From positions 10,736 through 35,730 of the forward strand of contig NW_001914999.1 of the NCBI RefSeq assembly GCF_000208925.1: DNA of 24,995 nt, in the 5' to 3' direction. The notes beneath the pieces are model-generated. The model was not told the DNA's origin, did no database searches, and saw nothing but the letters and a program-made list of their open reading frames with translations. The stretch's first letter is position 1, and every line of letters begins with the position of its first letter. A program made the position numbers and the translations under genes. Positions 16,561-24,301 of this stretch are shown here, one piece after another. This DNA is from Entamoeba histolytica HM-1:IMSS (taxonomy: Eukaryota > Evosea > Mastigamoebida > Endamoebidae).

Positions 16561-18312
16561 TTAATTATTTTCAGTATCAACCATATATTCGACTTCAGAC
16601 ATTCCACGAAGAATTAATGATATGATTTGATAAACAGGAGTAAATTGATATGGTAATTTTTTGTATAAGTTAAATTGTTCAATACAATTATAAATACTGT
16701 TATATTTAAGGAAGTTAATTTTACCATTTTCTATTGTTGTATCTAAACCACATCGAATAGATGAAATATGATGTAAAGGAATTCCAATAAATGGAACAAA
16801 TGGTTGTTTAGATGAAACACATGAATCAATTCCTTTTCTATAATTAGAATAACAACTTTTTGAATCAAACATAGTTGGTAAAGTAAATGCATCAACTTTT
16901 CTATTTGAGAATCTATTTTGAAATTCTTTTTTATGATCAGCTGAATTAAATACTGTTGCAAAAACTGCCATTGAATGGAAATCCTTATTATCATATAATT
17001 TCATCCATATATCCATGAATTTTTCTTTTACTTTTTGCATTCCTATAGAAGCTTTTTCTGAGTCTGGAAGAATACGTTCACTAAAGAGTGATTGTCGTAA
17101 CCATTCTACAGCAATGTTATAAAATTTTAATACAGCAGAAATATGAGTTCCAGTTGCCATCACAAATTCAGATGATGAGATTGAATCATATAAATGTTGA
17201 TCAATTATACATAAAGCTTGAGCAATTAACGTAGGATCAATATCTTTTAAATACAATTTATTTGAAAGAATGTCATTTGGTAATTGTGGTTGTTCAGTTA
17301 AATCCATTTTACAAGATGGGAAATATTGTTTTAATGTCTCATGGTCTTTAAGAATTAAATTGAATTTATCAAAGTTACTAGCAACTTTACCTAATTTTGA
17401 TTTTATTATATCATCAGTAAATTCTGGCATTTCAAGTTCAGTAAGTAATGGAACCATTTGAGTAGTGAAATCTGATGAAAAATGTTCAATCCAATAACTA
17501 ATGATATATTTGAATTTTTCAATATTTTGGTCTTTGATTTGAATAAATTTGTTTAATAGTTCAATAGGTGTAATAAAATCACGATATACTGTTAAGAATT
17601 TATTTAAGTAAACATCAGTACTAGTCATTGTAAATAAAATTAATTGATTTGTTGACATCGCTGCAGGTATTTCAATGCCATCAGGATATTCACTACATTT
17701 TTCTAAAATAATTTCACAATTATTATTAGGAACAATATTTTCATCAGTAATAGGAATGTCAGTGTCAGTAGATGTATGGAAAGAAATATGTTGGTCATAT
17801 TCTTCGTCTGGTAATTTAGCAAAATCTTCTTCTTCAAATGGTAATTTTTCAAACAAATTATCAGCATCAGTCAATCCTAATTTAACCATTCCTTCAAGAG
17901 CATCTTTTAATGATGGATCAGATGTATAATTTACAAATTGAGGTGAGTCAGGATGAAGTAATTGATATTGGGGATGTTTTGATAAAACTTCTTTTACTAA
18001 AGCAATTCTTGTTTCTTGTAATTTTTGTTCTTTTAAATATTGACAAATTAATGCAATAACTTCTTCTTCAGGTAAAGTGTCAGGATTAACCACTTTATTT
18101 TCTGATAAATTACGAGCAAATGAAGGAAGAGAATATTCTTTTAATTGAGTATTTTGCCAATTGTCTTTAAGTCCTTCTAAAAATCTTGTCTCTTCAGCTA
18201 ACTGTAAAACTTCTGGATGATTTGTCATTACCTTTTCTTCCCAATTTTTCTTATCCTCAACTTCATTAACAAAAGGTACATCATCTATTTGTGTTTCTTT
18301 TAATCCACTCAT
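16561..18312 (-). CDS. LisH-domain Ras guanine nucleotide exchange factor
   Basis: 583 residues. It loads GTP onto Ras- or Rap-type GTPases. Domains: a LisH-like motif (80-108, LPEEEVIALICQYLKEQKL), which dimerises proteins and is common in Dictyostelium RasGEFs; an acidic linker (about 150-200); RasGEF_N (about 205-310, with LFTMTSTDVYLNKFLTVYRD); and the CDC25 catalytic core (about 355-580). The core shows LKDIDPTLIAQALCIIDQHL, then EFVMATG, FMDIWMKLYDNKDFHSMAVF, FVPFIGIPLHHISSI and INFLKYNSIYNCI. All main structural blocks are kept, so activity is likely. The catalytic core ends almost at the stop. The neighbour is head-to-head (178 nt) with a secreted-protein gene. Substrate (Ras or Rap) cannot be read from the sequence. 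Confidence 0.92.
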   Translation of the reverse strand: MSGLKETQIDDVPFVNEVEDKKNWEEKVMTNHPEVLQLAEETRFLEGLKDNWQNTQLKEYSLPSFARNLSENKVVNPDTLPEEEVIALICQYLKEQKLQETRIALVKEVLSKHPQYQLLHPDSPQFVNYTSDPSLKDALEGMVKLGLTDADNLFEKLPFEEEDFAKLPDEEYDQHISFHTSTDTDIPITDENIVPNNNCEIILEKCSEYPDGIEIPAAMSTNQLILFTMTSTDVYLNKFLTVYRDFITPIELLNKFIQIKDQNIEKFKYIISYWIEHFSSDFTTQMVPLLTELEMPEFTDDIIKSKLGKVASNFDKFNLILKDHETLKQYFPSCKMDLTEQPQLPNDILSNKLYLKDIDPTLIAQALCIIDQHLYDSISSSEFVMATGTHISAVLKFYNIAVEWLRQSLFSERILPDSEKASIGMQKVKEKFMDIWMKLYDNKDFHSMAVFATVFNSADHKKEFQNRFSNRKVDAFTLPTMFDSKSCYSNYRKGIDSCVSSKQPFVPFIGIPLHHISSIRCGLDTTIENGKINFLKYNSIYNCIEQFNLYKKLPYQFTPVYQIISLILRGMSEVEYMVDTENN

Positions 18313-18333
18313 CTTCTTATTGAAAATCTTTAT

Positions 18334-18348
18334 TTTTAAGTTCTTTTT
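18334..18348 (-). promoter_or_regulatory. GAAC-like element before the RasGEF gene
   Basis: AAAAAGAACTTAAAA on the minus strand contains a GAAC core (18343-18340) 28 nt before the RasGEF ATG, merged with a TTAAAAA run that could act as the TATA-like box. It is not an exact consensus match. Confidence 0.3.
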
Positions 18349-18469
18349 ATCTTTTTTTCAATAATTTAATTTTTGAATTATTTTTTTAGTTTTCATTTTA
18401 AAATTTCAAAATTTTTTAATCAAAAAAAAGAAAAGAAACAAAAGGAAAGAAGAAGAAGTAGAAAGAAGA

Positions 18470-18477
18470 AATGAACT
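18470..18477 (+). promoter_or_regulatory. GAAC element before the small secreted-protein gene
   Basis: AATGAACT is an exact match to the GAAC element of the Entamoeba core promoter and lies 13 nt before the ATG at 18491. It follows a purine-only run (about 18441-18469, AGGAAAGAAGAAGAAG type). Confidence 0.45.
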
Positions 18478-18490
18478 AAGAAAGAGGAAG

Positions 18491-19123
18491 ATGATACTTT
18501 TCATAATTGTAAGTTTAACATTTGTAGGAAGTGTGAATGCTAGATTTTATAATATTCATTTATACAGTGAAAGTTGTGATTTACAGAAGTTACAAGATGA
18601 GATAGCAGAGCAACATGGATATTTTATACCATTTAATACTACAATGAACCAAATTCATATTGATCTTTATTCAACTAAATTTCTTGATATGTTAGAAGAT
18701 CAAATTATTACAAAAACGGCACAATTATTAACTTATGAAGGAGAATGTGAAGTTAAATCCACAAAAATTCAAAGTGTTGGAGGTAAAGTATGGTTACAGT
18801 TAAGTCCAAATGAATGTTTAAGACAATTAAGTAGTAAAATAGTTCATGGACTTTCATTTTATAGAGATCCATATCATAAAAGTAATGATTGTTTAGAAAA
18901 ATCAAATGAAGTATGTAATGAGTATGGAGAACCTGATGTATTATCAAGTTATTATCCAAAAATTTTATTAGGATTTGATCAAGACTATTACTCTTATTCA
19001 TATATTCAATTATTTAATAAGTTTAATATTGTTAGAATTGCTTATTCAAATGAAGATCGTATTATTCAACCAAATGATGTATTAATGAATATTGTTTTAA
19101 GAAAAAGACTAAGCAAATATTAA
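18491..19123 (+). CDS. Small secreted protein, possibly 2H-phosphoesterase-like
   Basis: 210 residues with a signal peptide (MILFIIVSLTFVGSVNA, cleavage near 17) and no membrane segment, so it is probably secreted or lysosomal. After cleavage it starts ARFYNIHLYS. The layout recalls the 2H phosphoesterase (LigT) fold. A first motif, QIHIDLYSTKF, stands where HxTLxxxxF is expected. About 100 residues later YYPKILLGF stands where PHITLGF is expected. The first His is present, but the Thr/Ser that should follow is Asp, and the second His is Lys, so catalysis would be impaired. Six cysteines could form disulphides in the secreted protein. The stop is only 22 nt from the end of the convergent ZGRF1-like gene. 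The secreted call is good; the fold is a guess. Confidence 0.75.
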   Translation: MILFIIVSLTFVGSVNARFYNIHLYSESCDLQKLQDEIAEQHGYFIPFNTTMNQIHIDLYSTKFLDMLEDQIITKTAQLLTYEGECEVKSTKIQSVGGKVWLQLSPNECLRQLSSKIVHGLSFYRDPYHKSNDCLEKSNEVCNEYGEPDVLSSYYPKILLGFDQDYYSYSYIQLFNKFNIVRIAYSNEDRIIQPNDVLMNIVLRKRLSKY

Positions 19124-19145
19124 TATAATGAATAAAAGACCTAAT

Positions 19146-19604
19146 TTAATTATTTTCAAATATTTTTAATATATCTTCTACTGATCGTTTCTTTTTTAAT
19201 GAAAATGATTTACTTTTAATTATTATTTGTTGTGAATTAATTAATGAAGTTGAAGTATTTATTGAATTTGTTTTATGTAATGGTTTTGGTATTGTTTTTT
19301 TTCTTTTGAGTATTTTTTTTGGTTTTGTTTCTTCTTTTTGGTTATTTGGTTCTGTTGTATTAATTGATTCAAATACTTCAACAATAAATGTTGGAAGATT
19401 AATAATCATATCATTTTTTACTTCAGTTTCATTAATTGTTTCACAATCTATTTGTTTACCTGGTTTTCCATCATCATCTTCATATAATTCAAATCTTCTA
19501 TATTTAGATCTGAAAATAGCATATCCATCATACTTTTTTTTAATACGTTGAGTAATATCCTTTGAATATAACACTTTAAATAATTCACCTTCTTCTTCTG
19601 ACAT
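19146..19604 (-). CDS. ZGRF1/Mte1 N-terminal domain (DUF2439) small protein
   Basis: 152 residues. Residues about 8-80 fit the DUF2439 domain found at the start of ZGRF1 and in yeast Mte1 and fission-yeast Dbl2: LFKVLYSKDITQRIKKKYDG, FELYEDDDGKPGKQID, then FIVEVFESI. In those proteins the domain works with Mph1/FANCM-type helicases in recombination and crossover control, so a nuclear DNA-repair role is inferred. The rest is a basic, Ser/Thr-rich, disordered tail (KKILKRKKTIPKPLHK) ending in a short helix, SVEDILKIFENN, which may be a peptide motif for a partner. There is no helicase and no GRF zinc finger, so it resembles the short Mte1 form rather than animal ZGRF1 (about 2100 residues). Convergent with its neighbour at 22 nt. 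Confidence 0.62.
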   Translation of the reverse strand: MSEEEGELFKVLYSKDITQRIKKKYDGYAIFRSKYRRFELYEDDDGKPGKQIDCETINETEVKNDMIINLPTFIVEVFESINTTEPNNQKEETKPKKILKRKKTIPKPLHKTNSINTSTSLINSQQIIIKSKSFSLKKKRSVEDILKIFENN

Positions 19605-19862
19605 TTTTGTTTATATTTTTTTAGTTTTGAGTTAATTACAAAATTGAGGAATTGATAAATAAAAAAAGAAGATACAATTTAAGATATTATATTTCATTAT
19701 TTTTCAATACAATGAACAAGTTTTATAGAGAGGAAGTAATGATTTGATGAGAGAATTTATTAATAGTTTTCTTGAATATTATATTATATCTAAATTAATA
19801 AATAAAAGAGTAGAATGATATTAAAAATAGTTATATTAATAAAAAAAAAGAAAGAAAAAGAA

Positions 19863-21767
19863 TTAAAAACGATTATAATTTAACTTTTGATTTTGTCTGT
19901 GCATAAAAAGAATAAATATTCCTAATAATATCGACACAATCAATATTGATATTAAAATAGTAATTGAAACTCCAACATAAATTAAAATAGAAATATTTGT
20001 TTCTTTATCATTTTCATCGATATTAACACATGAATTTTTAATACAATTGAGTGTAATAGAATCAAGGAAATAGTTATAATCACAATAAGATGGTTCACAA
20101 TTATTTGACCAAGAATTATTAATACATTTAAATCCTCCATATTTATGAGAAGTAGATTCATAAATATTACATTCTATTGAATCATATTTCATTCTATCAT
20201 TTAATTCATTACATTGTGTTTGAAATTCATCAATTATTTTTAACGTTTCAGTAATAATATCATTAACAGAAGAAAATTGTCCACGGTTTAAATGAAAATC
20301 AGGAATAATAGTACTAAATTCTAATGGATAACTTTCAGAAGAATTATAATGATAGTCATAAATTTCAAATACTGGTAGATTCAATTTTACATTATTTCTT
20401 TTTAGATTATTTAATTCTCTTGAATCTGTTTCTTGTATTGATAATGTACTACCTTGTGAAATTCTTACTTTATTGTCATTTCCTTCATATCCATATGTAA
20501 CACTTATTGAACTTCCTCTTAAAACTAGTCCAAGTGCAAATTGACTACATACTCCAGTACATAACCCATCTGAAAATATAACAATATCATTTGATTTACG
20601 TAAAGAACTCATTGTTTTTGTTAAACTATTAAATACATAAAGAATATTTTCTGTTCTTTGATGAGTTATATTATTAAAAGAATCTAATTGTGAATTAATA
20701 TTTTCTATATTAATTTGTTTACATTCAAAGTTTTTAAATTGATTAATAAATTCTTTTTTATAAAATAAATTCATTGAATCAAAATATTTAAATGATCCAA
20801 TTAATCTAGTGTCATCATGTAATACTATTGATTGGTGTAAACTTGCTGCTACTTCGTTGTTGCCAAAAATTTTTGGTTGTTGAAGAACAATACCAATAGG
20901 ATAAGAGTTAGAATCAAATTTTTTTAAACAATCATTAAGATTATTAACATCGTTTGTTTCAAAAGATGAAAGTATTAAAACGTTAGTTTTTCTTTCATTC
21001 ATTACATAACACTCATTTCCTTTAAAAGAGTTTGTTGATACTTCATTTAATAAATTAGGTTCTACTTTAACAAATTGATAATAAAGAGTATATATTGTTC
21101 CATTATTCGTTATTAATTTTAATGGTGTTTTTAAATCAATAAATGACAAAGGAAGTTTTGATAATCTAACATTTGAAATTGAAGATAACGCCCATGATAA
21201 CTGTGCGTGCTGACTAATATAACTTCCATATTTTTTAGCAAAGGATAATAAAAATTTTATTGGATCAATATCATTAATAGAGGTTAAATATAATTTTTCT
21301 GTAATTGAAGGTTTAAAACCAAATAATTCACAATTAGTATTTGGTGTAATATAAATTCCATTTATATCATAATTAAATAAAATATCATACATTCCTAATA
21401 AATCATTAAATGATGATGACTCAGATATTCCTAATGTTAATGATGGGTCAAATGTTGTTTGGAACGTAAGAAATATAGATTGAAAGAATGAAAAGAATGT
21501 TTGGTTCTCTGTTTTTATTTCATTAATTTGTTGAATTAAGTCTATTGGATGTTCTTTAATAGAAGAATTATTAATATCAGTAAAGACATAAGCATGAGCT
21601 GCTTCTTTTAAATCGTTAATAATTCCTTCACTTTCTAATTGATTAATAGATGTTTCATTAATACATTCCTCTACCTCTTCAAAAGTAAATGGTTTTTGAA
21701 AAATTATTTCATTACATGGATATGCAAATAAATATGGAAGAAAGAAAGGAATAAGATACAAAATCAT
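19863..21767 (-). CDS. Membrane-anchored S41 (CPAF/tail-specific) protease-like surface protein
   Basis: 634 residues, type I membrane protein: signal peptide (ILYLIPFFLPYLFAY), large outer part, Cys-rich juxtamembrane segment (about 520-580, with FKCINNSWSNNCEPSYCDY), one membrane helix (about 590-620, ISILIYVGVSITILISILIV) and a short basic tail. The centre resembles eukaryotic S41 peptidases of the CPAF type: a propeptide/PDZ-like region (WALSSISNVRL, near 192-202) and the core strand DIVIFSDGLCTGVCSQFAL (394-412), aligned to VVLTDGxCASxC. The catalytic Ser expected inside the C-x-S-x-C motif is Gly405; a nearby Ser408 does not fit the normal spacing. It may be an inactive relative. Many N-glycosylation sequons are present. 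It is head-to-head (104 nt) with the FYVE-like gene. Membrane topology is well supported, the S41 assignment moderately. Confidence 0.72.
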   Translation of the reverse strand: MILYLIPFFLPYLFAYPCNEIIFQKPFTFEEVEECINETSINQLESEGIINDLKEAAHAYVFTDINNSSIKEHPIDLIQQINEIKTENQTFFSFFQSIFLTFQTTFDPSLTLGISESSSFNDLLGMYDILFNYDINGIYITPNTNCELFGFKPSITEKLYLTSINDIDPIKFLLSFAKKYGSYISQHAQLSWALSSISNVRLSKLPLSFIDLKTPLKLITNNGTIYTLYYQFVKVEPNLLNEVSTNSFKGNECYVMNERKTNVLILSSFETNDVNNLNDCLKKFDSNSYPIGIVLQQPKIFGNNEVAASLHQSIVLHDDTRLIGSFKYFDSMNLFYKKEFINQFKNFECKQINIENINSQLDSFNNITHQRTENILYVFNSLTKTMSSLRKSNDIVIFSDGLCTGVCSQFALGLVLRGSSISVTYGYEGNDNKVRISQGSTLSIQETDSRELNNLKRNNVKLNLPVFEIYDYHYNSSESYPLEFSTIIPDFHLNRGQFSSVNDIITETLKIIDEFQTQCNELNDRMKYDSIECNIYESTSHKYGGFKCINNSWSNNCEPSYCDYNYFLDSITLNCIKNSCVNIDENDKETNISILIYVGVSITILISILIVSILLGIFILFMHRQNQKLNYNRF

Positions 21768-21844
21768 TAAAAATTTTTAATCTACTTTTTTTTAGTCTTT
21801 TTCATTTTTTTTTTCATTGAGAAAAAAAAGATAAAAAAATTCTT

Positions 21845-21852
21845 TATGAACT
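21845..21852 (+). promoter_or_regulatory. GAAC-like element before the FYVE-like gene
   Basis: TATGAACT has one mismatch to AATGAACT and ends 19 nt before the ATG at 21872, in the 104-nt divergent region shared with the S41-like gene. No counterpart facing the other way was seen. Confidence 0.33.
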
Positions 21853-21871
21853 TTTTATTTCTTTTTATTAA

Positions 21872-23854
21872 ATGAATATTGAAAGAAGTAGAAATGCTTA
21901 TCCTTTTTGTCTTCCTGTACCATTGAGTTTACCAAAGAAGAATTATAATAAATTATTTGAACATCAAAGAAAAGAATTTAGGACGAATGAATCATTGAGA
22001 AGAGAAAAGATGAAAGAAATGATTAAAGAGATTGAAAAAAATAACAAAGTATTAGAAAAAGGAGAGGGTGGTATTGGTAGTACTATGAAGAATTTACTTA
22101 AAACTGAAAGATGTTCTAATTGTAATAAAGATAATATCCTTGGTACATTCGTATATAAATGTGAATGTTGTCAAGCAATATTATGTGGAGATTGTGTTAA
22201 AAAAAGAAAATATCAAAAGAAAAATGAAGAGATAATAGACATTGTATTGTGTAAATATTGTGATTTCATTTATATTGCTGTTACTGAAGATATTGTATTT
22301 AGTAATAACATAAAACAAGCTAATGAAGACTCAGTTTACTTATTAAGATGTCAAATTATTAATACTTGTATTTCTTTTATGGAAGAATACTCTATACTAA
22401 ATTTGTTTATGAAGAAATTAATTTCAAGTCCTTCTCCAAGAGAAAAGGATGTTAAAGTATGTGAAGATTCATTAAAAATAGTTAAAGTTAAAACACAAAA
22501 AGTAGTGTCTTTACAAAACATGATTGATTATTTTGATACTCCTCCAAGAAAATCAGACGCAACAATTGCTTCTAATGTTATAAGAGCTATGAATGTCTTT
22601 AGAAGAGGTGTTGTATTTAATTCTATAAATGAAGTTAAAAGCTATGAAAATTTACTTCAAGAAATAGATGCAGCTTTAGACTTTGAACCAGAAGTTATAG
22701 GAATTTCTAATACGATGTTACCATTAACAGGTGGGACTTTGAGTATTACTCTGAGTTCAATAAGAAATATTAAAGTAATGATTAATAATATGAATATACC
22801 ATTTACTACTCAGGGACATACTATCACTTTCAAAGCACCTCCTTTAATAACTGACCAAATGATATTAAATATTCATTTACTTCATAAAGACAAGGAAGTG
22901 CCATTACCTAGTGATATAATTTACTTCGATATTCCAAAAGAAATACTCGGACAAAGTTCTCTGTCAGACCAACCTAAAGAAGAGTTAGAAAAGAAAGTTC
23001 AACAAATTGAAGCACAAAAAGAAGAAGAATTGGTTAAAATTATTTCAACTATTGGAAGTAAACATAAAATTGACATTGTTGAATGTGATGAGAGTATCAG
23101 TGATGATGACTCTAGTTTTGACGACGTAAATGATACAATAGCAGATGATAATGAAGAGGAGACAGTATTATTTAGTCATTTAGATAAAAAAGATACAGAA
23201 CCAAAAGAAGTTCCTAATAAATCTGAAGACAGTCAAGGGGAATTAACTGAGAAATGTATTGGAGATACTACAACAATTAAAGAATCTAATACTATAGAAC
23301 AGCCAAAAGAAAAATCACTTTCACCACTAATTACATTAGAAAAGAAAAACACTGGTAATGTTTTGTTTAGAAAGAGTAGAGTTATTCGTTGTAAAGAAAT
23401 TGAAGAGGAAAATGAAAGAGTTAAAGAAGAAGAAAAACAAACAAATAAAAAGAAGAAAGCAGATAGTTCTCGTGATACAGAAATAAAAGAATCAAAGAAT
23501 ATGATTGAAGGATTAGGTGACCTTAGATTTGCTACTACGTCTAACGTCAAAATAAGTGAAGAATTTGGTAAAGCCTTAATGAGAACAGATGACATTGTTA
23601 AAATTGACTCAGTACAACCAACAAAGTATAATGGAAGTGAACCTGTATTATTTACTATTACTGGAGATAATTTTGGAGATGAACCAATTGTATATATTGG
23701 GGGAAAACAAGTAGATGTATATGAAGAAATATCTAATACTTGTATTGTTGGTTATTTACCATATTTTAAACAAACCCAAGTATTAGATATTGTTGTTGAA
23801 AAATGTTTTGGAGTAAAACAAACAAAAGAAAATGCAATTTTAGTTGAAAATTAA
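21872..23854 (+). CDS. FYVE-like zinc finger protein with two IPT/TIG domains
   Basis: 660 residues, cytosolic. An N-terminal basic helix (about 25-65) precedes an eight-cysteine FYVE-type zinc finger: C81/C84, C97/C100, C105/C108 and C127/C130, spaced as in FYVE. The basic R(R/K)HHCR signature that binds PI3P is replaced by FVYKCECC, so PI3P binding is doubtful. A helical region (about 145-265) follows, and then an IPT/TIG-like domain (about 272-353, PEVIGISNTMLPLTGGTLSI). Next comes a long acidic and then basic disordered linker (about 360-570, with a D/E-rich run near 410-435). A second, clearer IPT domain closes the protein (about 576-659, IDSVQPTKYNGSEPVLFTIT, GDNFGDEPIVYIGG). Entamoeba FYVE proteins usually carry RhoGEF domains; none is visible here. 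It may be a trafficking or signalling scaffold. No intron. Confidence 0.72.
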   Translation: MNIERSRNAYPFCLPVPLSLPKKNYNKLFEHQRKEFRTNESLRREKMKEMIKEIEKNNKVLEKGEGGIGSTMKNLLKTERCSNCNKDNILGTFVYKCECCQAILCGDCVKKRKYQKKNEEIIDIVLCKYCDFIYIAVTEDIVFSNNIKQANEDSVYLLRCQIINTCISFMEEYSILNLFMKKLISSPSPREKDVKVCEDSLKIVKVKTQKVVSLQNMIDYFDTPPRKSDATIASNVIRAMNVFRRGVVFNSINEVKSYENLLQEIDAALDFEPEVIGISNTMLPLTGGTLSITLSSIRNIKVMINNMNIPFTTQGHTITFKAPPLITDQMILNIHLLHKDKEVPLPSDIIYFDIPKEILGQSSLSDQPKEELEKKVQQIEAQKEEELVKIISTIGSKHKIDIVECDESISDDDSSFDDVNDTIADDNEEETVLFSHLDKKDTEPKEVPNKSEDSQGELTEKCIGDTTTIKESNTIEQPKEKSLSPLITLEKKNTGNVLFRKSRVIRCKEIEEENERVKEEEKQTNKKKKADSSRDTEIKESKNMIEGLGDLRFATTSNVKISEEFGKALMRTDDIVKIDSVQPTKYNGSEPVLFTITGDNFGDEPIVYIGGKQVDVYEEISNTCIVGYLPYFKQTQVLDIVVEKCFGVKQTKENAILVEN

Positions 23855-24301
23855 ATGGTATTTAATTTTATATTTTTTTTTCAATTTTTTTTGAATAAAA
23901 GTATTAAGTGAGTGATTCGTAAATAATTTTCAATAACAAGTAATCAATAACGTATCTTACATATAGAAGTAACGAAAAAGGATTAGTTTATAATTTAATC
24001 TCAATAACTTCTATTAGTCAATAATCCTTCAAAAAACATTTTTGTTTTTTTATTATGGTAAGTAACTTTAAAATAATAATTTATACTATATTTAATTTTA
24101 TTTATATACATCACTTAATACACGACAACAATAATACAACATAATTTAATTTGAAACAAAATTGAAATAAGAGAGGAAATACACAAAATTAAATGAAAAA
24201 AAATTAATTCAAATAGTAGAATTATGGATTTTTAATTTTCTTTCTATACCAATAATCATTATTACTCTTATAATATTTTTTTGTCTCTTATATATTATAA
24301 A
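23855..24301. other. AT-rich spacer between the FYVE-like gene and a LINE relic
   Basis: About 450 nt with no gene on either strand. It contains the 3' region of the FYVE-like gene (T-rich, 23871-23891) and a set of short interleaved inverted repeats (23963-24029). The 5' border of the LINE remnant is not sharp. Confidence 0.4.

Noticed and set aside
23233..23595. 120-codon Ser/Phe-rich minus-strand frame
   Set aside because: Antisense to the charged linker of the FYVE-like protein; Glu/Lys-rich coding sequence gives Phe/Ser/Leu on the opposite strand.
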